Assembly: GCA_003615045.1 (NCBI GenBank)
Contig: ML014124.1
Location: 1-64,000, forward strand
Source: Caulochytrium protostelioides
Taxonomy: Eukaryota; Chytridiomycota; Caulochytriomycetes; Caulochytriales; Caulochytriaceae
Direction: 5' to 3'
DNA length: 64,000 nucleotides
This document shows positions 11,092-22,800 of this stretch, one piece after another (the stretch's first letter is position 1; every line of letters begins with the position of its first letter). The translations under genes and the position numbers were made by a program. Under the pieces are notes generated by a model. It was not told the DNA's origin, did no database searches, and saw nothing but the letters and a program-made list of their open reading frames with translations.

Positions 11092-14000
11092 ATGGCGTCC
11101 TGGTTCAGCCAGCTCGCCGCGCAGGCCGAGAAGGAAGGCGCTTGGAACCTGATCAAGCAGGCCGCCGCCACCATCGAGAACCAGATCGACCGCGCCCTCG
11201 AGATCCCGACCGACGCCGCCCGGCCTGCCGCGTCGGCCTCGGGGCCGTCGGCGGCGTCGGCGGCGTCGGCCGCATCCTCGGCGGCGTCGGCGGCGTCGGC
11301 GTCGGCGGCGACCGCGCCGGCGGCCATCGTCCCGCCGCGCGCGCCGGCCTTCGCGCCGTCCCCCGACCGCGCGGCCGTGCTCGCCACCAAACTCGCCGTC
11401 AAGCGCATCCAGCCGATCCCGACGCCCGACGGCGCCGACACCAGCACGCCGCGCCAGAACAGCAGTTCCCGGCCGGGGCTCGTGTCGCCGGCCTTCCCCA
11501 CCCGCACGAGCGTCGGCGGCCGCGCCGGCGGCAGCGTGACAGGGAGCCCCAGCGGGAGCGCCGCGGACGGGCTCGACCGGTCATCGCCGTCGGAAGCGGC
11601 GGCAGCGTCGCTGGCTGGGCTAAGGGCGCCATCCACGCGGCCATCGGTGGCGGCGTCGACGCGGCCGCCGCCACCGGTCCTCGACGCGACGCCGCACGCG
11701 CCGTCGGACCCCGTGGCATCCTCATTCTCTGCAGCGATTCCTGCCGCTCCCGCCGGCGACGTCTCTGCCAACGCTCCGCCAGCGCCCGTGACGACCGATC
11801 GAGCCGAACCGCCGCCAATCGTCTTCGCCGACGACGACGCCGCGGCCGAGGGCTGGGCCTGTGACGACGGCGCCTATGATCTGATCCCGCCACACGAAAC
11901 GCCGCTCGGGCCGGCCGCGCCGGACCCTTCAGCCGCCGCGGCCGCCGACGCCGCCGCGGCTTCCACCGACATCGATGGGTCGCCGGCAGCATCCGCCTCG
12001 CGTCCTGCCGTCCCCGTCCACAAGGCGGCGGCGTCGGACACGGACCTCGTGAGCGACGCGCTTGCTGAAGAAACCGCGTCCACCGAGGACCCCACGACGC
12101 ATGCGGCAGCGCAGGCTGACGCGATCGCCGATGCCTCGATCGAGCCGCTCGCGGCTACGACGGCGGTCCCCCCCACAGAGGCGACGCCCGAGCCCGCATC
12201 ACCCGAGGCCGACCACGAGGTCGTGCCGACGGCACCTGCGCCGGCTGGCAGCACCGCCGCGGGCGTCAACGACGAGCCGGTGGCGGATGCGCCAGAGGCC
12301 TCGTTGCCGCTGCCTGCCTCACCGCCATCTGCCTCACCGCCGCCGCCACCGATGACATGGGGAATGCCATTATCATCATTGCCACCCGATCCCGCGTCCG
12401 CGGCGGTTCCTGATGATCACGGGCTCGGTGACGCGGACCTCGATGGCCGCGGCCACGCGGAAGTCGACCCGTCACATCATTCCGTCCACCGCTCGGACGG
12501 CGAAGCGGAGGCTAGCGCCCACCCGGCAGACGCCACGGCCCGACCGGCGCACGCATCGCCACCGTTGCTCGGCGAGGTCGACGCCGATGGGCGACCGCCG
12601 TCAGTCGAGGCGGTGCTGGTCGCCGACGCGTCGTTGGCGTCGTTTTCCGAAACGGCCGAGCCGTCTGCGGAGGCTTCCATCGCGCCATCGACCGAGCCAT
12701 CCGCTGGGGTGTCACCCGACCCCACGGCAGAACCGTCGGCAGAACCGTCGGCGGAACCATCGGTGGACCCAACACCGCGGTCATCCACCAATCTCGCTGT
12801 CCCAGCCGAGGCCAGTGACCCGATCATGCCATCGCCGGGTGCCGATGACGAGACGCCGGAGGCTCAGATCCCCTCGGCCACTGATACCGTGCCCTCGGCA
12901 CTGCCGCCCATGGCAGATCCTGAATCGGCTCAAGCTGCACCCCTACCCGCCACTGACGCTGGCGCTGTTTGCCCCGCTGATAATGTCCCGACCGACGCTG
13001 CAGCCTCCGAAGACGTTCCCGCAGATGACGTCGGTTTCGCTGCCGACCATGTCCCCGCGAGTGCCGTCGTCCTCGCGCAATCTCTCCCGGGCGACGCGCT
13101 GTTCCAAACGACCGAGCCACGTGCCGCCGCAGCGCTCGACGACCTGCCCAAGCTGGTGCACCAGTATGAATTGGCGAACGCTCATCTGAACACGACCCTC
13201 GCCGAGGTCGCGGCCAAGCTTCAGGCGGCTGAGGCCGACAAGCAAACGCTGATGGCGCGCCTCCACCGTCTTGAGCAATTGCCATCGCCATTACACGCGT
13301 CGGCTTCGGCCGCGTCACAGCCGACGCATGCGCAGCTCCAGCAAGCGCTGGCGCTGGTGGCCCAAAAGGAAACCCAGATCCAAGGTCTGCTGGCCGAAGG
13401 CGAGCAGCTCTCGAAAACCGAGCTGAAGCACCAGACCATCATCAAGAAGCTGCGGGCGGGCGACGCGCAAAAGACGAAGCAGCTCGCTGAGACGAGCGCA
13501 GCGCTGCAGCGCGTCCAGGCCACCGTCGACGAGCTGCAGCACCGCGTGGCCGAGCTGACGGCCGAGCGCGAGCAACTGGTCAAGTTGGTTCGGACGCTGC
13601 GTGAAAGCCATACGACGCTGCAGCGCCAAGCCACCGCGCTGGCGAGCGAGCGCGACGCGCAGCAGGCCGCGGTGGCGCGCCTGCAGGCCAACGAAGCGGC
13701 GCTGCAGCAAGCGCTCCAGGAAGCACGGGACCAGCAGCAGACGGCGGCCGCGGCGGCGCAGTCGGCGGCGCTCACCCGCGAGATCGAAACGAACCAGCAG
13801 CTCCACCAGACGCTCGCCGAGGTCCGTCGGCAAGCGGCGCTCGACCGCGCCGACTGGGAGGGCCAGCTCCAGGCCTTGCGCGACGGGCTCGACGCGCAGC
13901 ACGAAGCCGCCGCCGTCGCCGAGGAAGCGTGGCGCAGCCGCGAGACGGAGCTCGAGGCGACGCTGCGGCAGCGCGACCAGGATTTGGAGGACGCGATGGC

Positions 14001-15069
14001 CGCGGCGCGCGACGCAGCCCGCGGGGCGGCCGACGGGCTGGAGGGCGGCGCTGACGGCGGTGGCGCCGATCGTGGCATGGCGACCGCCGCCGCCGCCGCG
14101 TTGCTGGAGCAGACGCGGCTGCAGCTCGCGCAGGCCGAGGACGAGGCGGCGACGCTGCGGGCCGAGCTGGACCGCGCGGCGCAGGACGCCGAGCACGCGG
14201 TGGCAGTCGCGCGGCGCGAGGCGTGGCAGGAGCGCGCCGACGCCGTGCAGCAGGCCGAAGCCGCGGCGCGTGATGCGGAGCGCGCGCAGGTGGCGGCGCT
14301 GCAGTCGCGCGTGTCGACGCTGGAATCCCAGCTGGCGCGCGATCAGGCGCGGGCGCAGGCCGCCGTCGAGGCCGCCCTGACTTCACCCGCGCTCAGCGCT
14401 GCGGCCGTCGCCGGCCTGGAGCGCCAGCTCGCTGACGCGCGGGAGCAGATCCGCGTGCTGAAGGAGCAGATCGTGGCCGCCGAAGCGCGGGCCGTGGCGG
14501 CGGCGTCGTCGTCCGCGGCGCGGCGGGCGTCCGTCGCGGACGGAACGGGCCTGGCGTCGCCGTCGCTGCCGACCACGCCGTACGGCTTGGCGCGCAGCGG
14601 CAGCGGCAGCGGCGCTCCGGTCTCTGAGACTGACCCGCTCAGTGCGGCGCTCGCGACGCCGATGCTCGGTCCGGCGGGGGCGGCGGCAGCGGCGGCGGCA
14701 GCGGGTGCGGCGGCGGCGCGGGGCTCGCCGGCGGTCATGACAGCGCGGCATACGGAGCACCAGCTGAGCGTGTATCGCTCGCAGCTCGCGCAGATGACGC
14801 GGATGCGGGACGACATGACGACGATGCTCGAGACGCTGCAGACGCAGCTCGATGCGGCGCGGCAGGACGCCGCCGCGGGCGCCGCGGCGCAGCGCGAGCT
14901 GGCGGCGCTTACGACGCGCTACGACGCCGTGCTCGAGCTCCTCGGCGAAAAGACGGAGCAGGTGGAAGAACTTCGGGCCGATATCGCTGATATGAAGGCG
15001 ATCTACCGCCAAAACTTGGAGCGCGATGCCCTGGCCAGCTCCGGATCGGCGGCGGCGGGCTCCGGCTGA
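11092..15069 (+). CDS. TMF1/Sgm1-type golgin (TATA element modulatory factor family)
   Basis: Predicted 1325 aa from the ATG at 11092 (CGCCGCCATGG context). I prefer this start because the next residues, MASWFSQLAAQAEKEG, resemble the conserved N-terminus of TMF1/Sgm1 proteins, and the upstream open frame is a DNA repeat. Residues about 40-660 are low-complexity Ala/Pro/Ser/Thr/Glu sequence. Residues about 685-1160 form a long coiled coil rich in Gln, Glu, Leu and Ala heptads. The C-terminal about 1220-1310 matches the TMF DNA-binding/Rab6-binding coiled-coil domain (ending in the ELLGEKTEQVEELRADI-type motif). Family role: tethering and retrograde traffic at the Golgi through Rab6/Ypt6. The nuclear-factor name is historical. 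Repeated PSAEPSA-like units occur near residue 540. The middle is poorly conserved, so the orthology call rests on the two ends. Confidence 0.85.
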   Translation: MASWFSQLAAQAEKEGAWNLIKQAAATIENQIDRALEIPTDAARPAASASGPSAASAASAASSAASAASASAATAPAAIVPPRAPAFAPSPDRAAVLATKLAVKRIQPIPTPDGADTSTPRQNSSSRPGLVSPAFPTRTSVGGRAGGSVTGSPSGSAADGLDRSSPSEAAAASLAGLRAPSTRPSVAASTRPPPPVLDATPHAPSDPVASSFSAAIPAAPAGDVSANAPPAPVTTDRAEPPPIVFADDDAAAEGWACDDGAYDLIPPHETPLGPAAPDPSAAAAADAAAASTDIDGSPAASASRPAVPVHKAAASDTDLVSDALAEETASTEDPTTHAAAQADAIADASIEPLAATTAVPPTEATPEPASPEADHEVVPTAPAPAGSTAAGVNDEPVADAPEASLPLPASPPSASPPPPPMTWGMPLSSLPPDPASAAVPDDHGLGDADLDGRGHAEVDPSHHSVHRSDGEAEASAHPADATARPAHASPPLLGEVDADGRPPSVEAVLVADASLASFSETAEPSAEASIAPSTEPSAGVSPDPTAEPSAEPSAEPSVDPTPRSSTNLAVPAEASDPIMPSPGADDETPEAQIPSATDTVPSALPPMADPESAQAAPLPATDAGAVCPADNVPTDAAASEDVPADDVGFAADHVPASAVVLAQSLPGDALFQTTEPRAAAALDDLPKLVHQYELANAHLNTTLAEVAAKLQAAEADKQTLMARLHRLEQLPSPLHASASAASQPTHAQLQQALALVAQKETQIQGLLAEGEQLSKTELKHQTIIKKLRAGDAQKTKQLAETSAALQRVQATVDELQHRVAELTAEREQLVKLVRTLRESHTTLQRQATALASERDAQQAAVARLQANEAALQQALQEARDQQQTAAAAAQSAALTREIETNQQLHQTLAEVRRQAALDRADWEGQLQALRDGLDAQHEAAAVAEEAWRSRETELEATLRQRDQDLEDAMAAARDAARGAADGLEGGADGGGADRGMATAAAAALLEQTRLQLAQAEDEAATLRAELDRAAQDAEHAVAVARREAWQERADAVQQAEAAARDAERAQVAALQSRVSTLESQLARDQARAQAAVEAALTSPALSAAAVAGLERQLADAREQIRVLKEQIVAAEARAVAAASSSAARRASVADGTGLASPSLPTTPYGLARSGSGSGAPVSETDPLSAALATPMLGPAGAAAAAAAAGAAAARGSPAVMTARHTEHQLSVYRSQLAQMTRMRDDMTTMLETLQTQLDAARQDAAAGAAAQRELAALTTRYDAVLELLGEKTEQVEELRADIADMKAIYRQNLERDALASSGSAAAGSG

Positions 15070-15653
15070 CGGCGGCGGGCTCTGGTGGCGCAGCCATCGC
15101 TGGAGGCCGCCGGCCTTCCGCCCTCGTCGCCTTTTCGTTTGCGCGTGGCGGGTGTGCTGGGCCCCTCGCGGCGGCGATAGCGAGCATGCAGCAGCCGCTG
15201 CCGGGAGCATACCCGTCGTGAGCGGCGGTCGTGAGCGGCGGCGATAGTGGCGACGGCCTGTGTCGGTTGCGAATTGGCCGCCTTCGCAGCGTTCGGCCAC
15301 GTGCAGCGCCCGATGTCTGATTGTATCAAAAAGAAGCTTTGAGACGCCGGCGCACAAAGTCTCGTCGGGACCGGATGCGATGTGCTGCGACGCGTAGCGT
15401 GACCCGCGTGAAGCAATGTTCAGGGTTGCCGTGCGCCGATGGGCGTCACGAGTGTTTCTTGAGATTGCGCTTGCCACGTGCCGGATCGAACCTCCGCTTG
15501 ATCGTTGGTTTCCCGCTTCCCACCTTCCCTCCGGCCATCTCATAGACGATCAACCTCCCGCTCCTCGCTGTGACGACCAGACCCTTGCTGGCTGTGACTA
15601 GACTCCGATCGATTCCGACGCTGCAGCCGCCGTTCACGCCTCGCACTGCCGCC
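15070..15653. other. Spacer between the golgin and SmF
   Basis: No gene is supported. It should include the golgin 3' UTR and the promoter of the SmF gene. No clear TATA box or perfect polyadenylation signal is seen. Confidence 0.5.
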
Positions 15654-16101
15654 ATGTCCTCCGTAAGTCCGCCCCGCTCTCTCGCCTCGCCGATGCGGCC
15701 GATGGATCGTCCACTCACGCCGCTTTCTTGATCGACCGACCGATGCTGCCCTCTCGCATGCTGGTTCGCGCACGGACTCATGGGGGGGTCGCCCCCTTTA
15801 TCTCTGGTAGTTTGCCCCGACCAACCCGAAACCCTTTCTGAACCACCTGATCGGCAAGCCCGTGGTGGTCAAGCTGAAGTGGGGCATGGAGTACAAAGGC
15901 TTCCTCATATCCGTGGACGCGTACATGAACCTGCAGCTGGGCAGCGCCGAGGAATACGTCGAGGGCGTCTCGACCGACGTGCTCGGTGAAATCCTCATCC
16001 GCTGCAACAACGTGCTCTACATCCGCGAAGTCGAGTCCGACGCGACGGCCACGGGCGCCAACGCGCCGGCCCTCGCGCCCTCGGCCTCGCTCGCCGTCTA
16101 G
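15654..16101 (+). CDS. SMX3: Small nuclear ribonucleoprotein F (SmF)
   Basis: Two coding exons: 15654-15662 (only ATG TCC TCC) and 15811-16101. The intron 15663-15810 (148 nt) begins GTAAGT and ends CTCTGGTAG. The spliced protein is 99 aa. Exon 2 opens with [17 protein letters not shown], restoring the conserved SmF N-terminus that an ATG-only reading from 15862 would lose. The Sm1 motif ([21 protein letters not shown]) and Sm2 motif ([12 protein letters not shown]) are both present. Family role: one of seven Sm proteins forming the ring around the U-rich site of spliceosomal snRNAs. SmF is told from other Sm proteins by WGMEYKG and the short C-terminal tail. It faces an opposite-strand gene that ends about 105 bases downstream. 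Confidence 0.95.
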
Positions 16102-16206
16102 AAGCGCCTGCGCGCTCCTTATCCTAATTTATTGAATCCACCAATCGTAGCCTCGTGGCGTACGGGACGGCCGCCACGAGCGGACGGGGCCGCCGGCCGG
16201 GCGCGA

Positions 16207-16503
16207 CTACGGCGCGCCGGGGTCGACGCCGTACGCGGGCGCGGCGAGGATCCACGCGTCGTCGTCCAGCGCGTCCACGTGGGCCTCGAGCGCCGCCATC
16301 GCTGCGCGGTAGAGCGCCGTCTCGCCGGCGCGGCGAATCGCGCCCAGACGGAGGTCCACGGTGCGCACGGCGTCGTCCTGCGCCGCGAGGGCCCGCGGCG
16401 GCGGCGGCGCGATCGGCAGCGGCGCGCGCGAGCCCGGTGACGGCGCCATCTGCGACGGCGACGGCGTGGTCATGCCGCCCTCAGCAGCGATAGCAGCAGC
16501 GAT

Positions 16504-16535
<32 letters not shown>

Positions 16536-16848
16536 TCTGGTCGAGGATAAACTGAAAATGGCGGGGGAGTGAGCGACGGAGCGTCCACGGCTCTGCCGGA
16601 GCATCGGTACTGTCGTCGCTAGGATGCGACCGGCCGGGCGCGACAAGGCCCTTCGTGGTGAAGAGGCGTCCGCCGTGCCGCGGCCCGCACCACCATGAAC
16701 GCCATGGGACCCGCCGCGTTGGCGGCGAAGAAAAGGAAAGGGTGCCCTCCCCGAGGCTCCCCGCGATGCAGCGCGGCGCGGCGCCCCGCTCTCCCTCTCT
16801 CGAAAGCCTCAACGGAACCCACGCAAACCCTCGGTCTCATACCGCCAT
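16207..16848 (-). CDS. Small protein of unknown function, probably two exons
   Basis: Not recognised. The - strand frame ending at 16207 has a clear acceptor-like CATTTTCAG directly before the codons for FILDQI. Upstream the only attractive partner is ATGGCG (16848-16843) followed by GTATGA. This gives exon 1 of 6 nt, an intron of 291 nt (16842-16552) and exon 2 at 16551-16207. The product would be 116 aa, beginning MAFILDQI. A polyalanine/isoleucine run follows (from a GCA repeat at about 16491-16533), then a Pro-rich linker and an acidic C-terminal helix-like region ending DALDDDAWILAAPAYG. Against it: the donor is not the GTAAGT/GTGAGT seen in neighbouring genes, and an unspliced 201-aa reading also exists but starts with atypical sequence. 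Its convergent arrangement with SmF is normal spacing. Confidence 0.35.
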
Positions 16849-19125
16849 GACTGCGATCGGTCGCCAGGGTGCCGCTCATCCGTGGCCGCGTCCCGAATGG
16901 ATGATGGAGAAGATGCTGGCTGACGCGAGCGCTGCTCCTGTTGCTGCACGTTCGGGTCGATGGGCGACGCGCGGGGCAACGGCATGGCCGCGACCCGGCG
17001 GGCTGGCCGGGCAGCCTGGCCGACCCAGCTCCGCCGTTTCAGCCGAGAGTCACGCCCATGGGCATGCGTCAGCAGTCGAGATGCCGCTCCATACAAAGAA
17101 TTTTAATAAAGCCTCGCCGAGGCGGGCCTTGGCATCCCCTTGGCGTCACCACGGCCGGACGGCCGATAAGCGCGAGAAACCCGGGCGGTCGCCGTTTGAT
17201 TTCAAAATTGTATCGTTCCATGGCTCCTTGCCTGGCCTGGCCTTGGGCGGGTCCCGCTCAAGGCGCCAGCGGAGTTAGAGCCTCGAGGCCGCGGCGCGCC
17301 GCGCCGCATAGCCGTCGAGGCGCGAGCTAGCGTGCGGAGAGCTCAGCACCGACCGACCTCCCCACCCATGGGTGTCGCCGCCGGCGAGCGATGGCATGCA
17401 CGGCCCGGGTCACCTGCGCGTCCCTGGGAGGCGTCGACCCCGTTTCGGGGTCGATGAAGGCGGCCTCGATGGCCTCGGCACCAGCGTTGGAGGCGGCGCC
17501 TGCCGAGGGGCCTCCCAGGGTCTCGACGGCATGAGGCTTGCTTCCGCTGGCCCAACGTGACTTGCCCAGCGTGATCCGCCCCAGCTTCGCCGTCGTCGCG
17601 GGCGGCCGGAAGGAGCGGCCGCGGTCGGACCGGGCGAGCGAGCGCGACGCCGCGAGGTGGCACAAAGCTTCGCGATGCGTCGGCGCCGTGCCGGGGAAGG
17701 GGTCGTGGACGCCAGCGGCCGCCGCTCGGGTCAACGACCGCCTTCATGTCCCGTAAAAAATTAAAGATAACGAAAAGTCCGCTCGCGCCATGCTTGGCGC
17801 GTTCGAAGCGGGCCGGTGGGCCAGCCCGAAGGCAGGCGCGGCCTCTCTCGTCGCGGGACTCATGCCGGGTGCTTGCACGCGCCGCCGTGGCGCCGTCCGA
17901 GGCGCCCGGGCAGACATGGACGCATGCTCGCACCGCGAGCTCCGACCACGGCTGCCAAGGCCGGCAGGGTCCGTGCGGGCCCTGGCGTGAACCGGAAGCG
18001 CGGCGCGGCGCGGCGTGGTGCCAAGAGAGAGCGGGCGAGCTGCTGGCGAGCAGGCGGCAGGACAGGCCGCGAGCCCTCGAGTATCCGCTCGCTGGCCACC
18101 GCATCGTCGTGGGCGGTACTGGCGGCGTTGACCCGACCGCGTCGCGTCGCGTCGCCTCGCATCAGCGCTTTCGACCGTGGTCGCCCGCCCTTCACGGGAG
18201 GCCGCGTCCGCGACTGGAGCAGCGGCATCCCCACGAATCCACAAGTCCACGAGTCCACAAGCCCTGCGCGACTTCCGCGGTGTTCCGCGGCTGTGAGCAG
18301 GCGAGCTATCGCTCGAGCGCTCTGAATCATTTTGCGAAGTGCCCGATCCTCTGCCATCCCTGATACCCGACCGCCTGCCAGCGATCACCCGGGGGCTCCC
18401 CATCCCGGCCCTTTCTTTTTGTTCTCGCCCCAGATACCCCCTTCCCCCCCCAGCAGCCCCTGACGACGACCGTGATCATCGGTCAGGGTGTTGTTATTAC
18501 TGACGTGCACGAGCACACCCATCCCCTACCCTTCTCCACCATCAGGGCCACGGCGCTTCTGCTTCCGCTTCTGCTTCCGCTTTGGATTCCGCTTTGGATT
18601 CCGCTTTGGATTCTGCTTTGGATTCCGCTTCCAGCGTTCCGGACGCGCTTCTCCATAGAAGGGGGCGTTGTCGGCCGATCTGACGTCTGACGGACGCCTT
18701 CGCCGGGTTCGAATCCGCGGGCCTCCGCGTCTTTCCCTCTTTTTCCGCCATCCGTTTCACGTCGCCTTCACGCGTTTCGTCACGTCGCGCACGGCGCATT
18801 GTCCACGACTGCCGGCGATCGCCGCCGTCGCTTCTCTCGCCGCGCTGGTGCTTGTGCTTGTGTTGTTCCGTGGAAGGCTGCACCGACGGCGGCGGCGGCG
18901 CGTCGGAAGCGGCGGCCAGCAGCAAGCCCCGTGACCCTGCGGAGCCCGCCGCGGGGCCACGCGTCAGCAACCCGCGGGGCGGCGGCCACGACGACGGACG
19001 TCGCACTCCTGGCGCCGTCGCCGCGGGCCGGGCGGTCACTTGACCGAGGGGATACCCCCGCGGGTGCTCGTCGCCACGGCTCGGCGAGCCCCCTCGTTCT
19101 CCCTTCCTCGCGCGCCGGCGATCGC

Positions 19126-19156
<31 letters not shown>

Positions 19157-19842
19157 GGACGCCGCGGGCTCGGCAGAAGCCCGTGCCGGCGGCGCTGCAA
19201 GACGACCGCGGCGCACGTGAGCGCGCGATCGGCGGCACACCGCTCCGGGTGTGGCGCCGTCGGCTCTCGGACGGCTCTCGGACGGCTCTCGGACGACGTC
19301 CGTGACACCGCGGCCGTGACACCGCGGCCGAGCCGGCCGGGCCCAGAGACCCATCGGACGCGCCCGTCGGGCTCAGGGACGCGCGGCCTCGCCTGCGCGT
19401 TTCCCCGGTCTTCTGGCGTTCGCCTGCGGTGGTGGCGAGCGCCGCCTTCGCCGTTCGCCGTTCGCCGCTGATCCCGTCGCGTCGACGGCACCCTTGACCT
19501 GCGGATCGCGCGGCTACCCCCCTCGGCGCTTCAGAGGCGCGTCCTCGCGTTGCGAGTCGGCCACGGACGGCCCCAGGACGGCCTCAGGACGGCCCCAGGA
19601 CGGCCCAGACGCGGGGTATGGTTCCGTGAGTCGTCGCGCAAGCTTCCTGACGCATCCTGCATTGAAAACCGCTTCCCGACCTTGACCACGAACGGTCCCC
19701 TTCGCGCGTTGATACCCCGCCGCCCCGGCCCGCCCCCGCCCCACCGGTGGCCACGGCCGCGGCTGCCACGGCTTCCCGTCGCCGCCGCCGCGCGACGAGC
19801 GCGTGGCGCAGCGCGTAGCGCCCTCTCGCCGCTGCCGCCACC
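16849..19842. other. Three-kilobase region without a supported gene
   Basis: Open frames occur on both strands but none has a domain, consistent composition or plausible splice structure. An AATAAA sits near 17105 on +, and a short A/T-rich patch at about 17750-17775. Imperfect repeats are CCGCTTTGGATT units at about 18572-18632, an 11-bp unit (GGCTCTCGGAC) at about 19260-19290 and a doubled GTGACACCGCGGCC near 19300-19330. A T-loop-like GGTTCGAATCC near 18707 was examined and not called a tRNA. The right end should hold the promoter of the phosphate exporter gene. Confidence 0.5.
18551..18640. repeat. Short tandem repeats (GCTTCTGCTTCC / CCGCTTTGGATT)
   Basis: Two adjoining related 12-bp arrays: GCTTCTGCTTCC about twice, then CCGCTTTGGATT about four times with one C-to-T variant. 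No coding role is apparent. Confidence 0.85.
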
Positions 19843-22800
19843 ATGCGGTTTGGCAAGTACCTCGACGAGACGTCCGTGCCGGCATGGCGGTCGGAGTTCA
19901 TCAGCTACAAGCGGCTCAAGAAACTCATCAAGAAGATTGAGCCGCTGCACGTGGGCCCGCCTAGCGCGTCGTGGCTGCACGCCGTCTCCCGGCACGACCC
20001 GCACCGCGCCTCCGTCTCGGAGAGCGGCTCCTCCCACCACGCGCCGCGGAGCGCGCACCACGGCAAGAACAGTCACTTCTACATCCGCGAGACCGACGAC
20101 GACGAGACCGAGGACCAGTATGACGACGAGGACGACGACGAGGACGACGACGAGAACTACAGCGATGTGCTCAGCAACCGCGACCCGACGTCGCCCCAGC
20201 GGCCGCACGTGCTCGTCATCGACCCGTCGAGCCTCCACCCGTTCAGCCCGCTCAGCCATGGCTCGGAGCGGCCCCACGGCGGCGTCCCGTCGGCCGCCAA
20301 CTCGGCAGCGACTCTGCTACCCACGGTGACGACGACGACGGCGACGCCGCCGCCGCCGCTTGCCGGCAGGTTTGACAGCGCCACGACAGTCGCCGTCGGG
20401 CGGGACGCCTCGCTGCACGGATACCCGCTGCCGCTGCCCCCGCCCTCGCCGCCCCACGATGCCGCCGCCGCCGCCGCGCCCGAGGGATCGCCGCGCATGG
20501 CCACCATCACGCCGCCGCCGCCCGCGGCGACCCCGGGGTCCCCGAACAGCCACGGCGGCAGCGGCGCGAGCCTCAACGGCGCGAGCGGCGTGGTTGATCG
20601 CGCCAAGTCGTTCCTGACGTCGAGTTCCGCGCCGCGGTCGCCGCCGCCAGAGCACGTGCCGCAGCACCTGTGGAACTACTGGCCGCAGGACGGGGTGACG
20701 CGGGCGGAACACATCTTCTTCCGCAACCTGCTGCTGCAGGTCGCCAAGGCGGACCGGTTCTACGCGCGCAAGCGCACCGAGGTCCGCGACATCATGACCG
20801 AGCTCGCGCACCAGGCGGCCGTCATGGACGAGACCGAGCGCGACAAGGCCGAGTCGCGCCGCAAGCGCCGCAACCAACGCCGCGCCGCGCCGTCCCTGCT
20901 GCCGGACCGCGTCCTCCAGCTCTGGGACCGTCTGCCGGAGCTGCTCGGCCACGGGCCGGCAGACCGCGCCGCGCGCGGCGCGGCCGGGCCCGACCGCCGC
21001 AGCCGCGCCGCCACGGCGTCGTCCGCCCGCTCGGCCGTGTCGCGGCGCGGCTCCGTGTCGCGGCGCAAGGCGTCGTCGTCGTCGTCGGACGCGTCGGCGC
21101 GCCCCTCGGACGGCCGCGGCGGCGCGACGGCGCCCACGCAGCGCATCTACGGGCTCGCGCGCTCCTCGAGCAGCAGCGGCGGGCCGTTGCTGCATCCGCG
21201 GCACGGCGCATCGGGCGGCGCCGGTGCCGGCGCCGGGCCGCTGCCGCGCACGAACGTGACGGACGGGCTGGGGCTCGTGCTACACGCGCCGCCGCCCGCG
21301 CCGCCGTCGCCGCAGGCGTCGCTGGCGTCGACCGCGACGGCGGCCGAGGCCGAGCCGTCGCCCGTCCACATCCCGCACACGTACCAGCCCCAGATCCGGC
21401 CGACGCCGTTGAACCGCATCCTGCCGCAGACGTACAAGAAGCCGCGGGACCACCTGCGCAAAGCCTTTCTCGAGTTCTACCGCTTGGTCGAGCTGATTAC
21501 CAACTTCCAGGTGCTCAACGAGACGGCGCTGACCAAGATCATGAAGAAGTACCGCAAGCGTCGCCTCAGTCCGCAGATGTTGCACCGCGACGAGAATCAG
21601 AAGGCTGAGGAGTTTCTGAAAGCGGTGCTGGCCCACTTCGAGATCTTCCATACGAACGTCAAGTTCCAGGCCAAGCGCTGCGAAGACCTGTTCGCGCTGC
21701 ACTTTGCCAACGGCGACCGCCGCGCCGCGATGCGCCAGCTCCGTCTGCCGGACCAGAACCTGCAGCGCCTCAACGACATCGGCGTCTCCTTTATGGGCGG
21801 CATCTTCCTCGGGTTCTCGATCCCCATCATCATCTACATCCTGGTTCAAGTGATCATGAATGCTGACAACACGGCGACCACCAAACTCGGGATCCTGCTG
21901 CAGATCTATGGCGGGTTCGCGCTGCCTATGCTGCTCTTCTTTTTGTGGAGCTTATGCCTGCACGTCTGGCGCGCCTCGCACATCAATGCGCTCTTTATCC
22001 TGGAGCTCAACGTGCGCGACCACCTGAGCCCGGGCCAGTTCAACATGATCGGCACCTTCTTCTGTGCCATCTTTTCGATCTGCATGTGCTGTACGATTGT
22101 GTTCTACCACTACGAGTCCATCGGGCAGCCTGTCATCGGTCTCGACAGTGGCGCATGGAGCGCCATCTTTGCGTTCACGGTCGTCTTCATCATGTGTATG
22201 CCGTTCCCCATCGCGTACAAGTCCTCGCGGCTCTGGATGGTCCGGACGCTGGGCCGCATCTTGACGAGCGGCCTGCATCCCGTCCAGTTCCGCGACTTCT
22301 TTCTCTGCGACATCCTGTCGTCGCTGACGTATACCTTCTCGGCGCTCGAGATCTTCTTTTGCTCCGTGTGGGCCGGGTTCAACAACATTGCCGACCAGTG
22401 CCAGTTCCACGGCTCCTGGGCCGTTCCCGCGGTCACGGCCATCCCGGCCTACTTTCGGTTTATCCAGTGCGTGCGGCGCTACTATGACGAGCGCGTCATT
22501 TGGCCGCACTTGCCGAACGCCATGAAGTATGTCCTCTCGCTCACCACGATCTTCCTATCGACGAACGCCCGCAACAACCGCACGCCCGCCAGCCTCGCGC
22601 TCTGGCTGGTCGCGGCCTTTACGACCGCCTTCTACGCGTGGTGGTGGGATGTCTACTTTGACTGGAGCTTTGTCCAGCGCGACCGCACGGCCAAGTACGG
22701 CTTCAAATGGCGCAAGCAGCACTTCCCGTACAAGTGGGTCTACTGGGCCGTCCCGATCCAGAATTTTATCCTGCGGCTCTCCTTTATCATCCTCATCTCG

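Noticed and set aside
15483-15500. Reverse-strand GGTTCGATCC resembling a tRNA T-loop
   Set aside because: The stem mismatches at the second pair and no acceptor stem is found.
18700-18725. GGTTCGAATCC resembling a tRNA T-loop
   Set aside because: The flanking bases do not form a five-pair T-stem, and no acceptor or anticodon arms could be paired around it.
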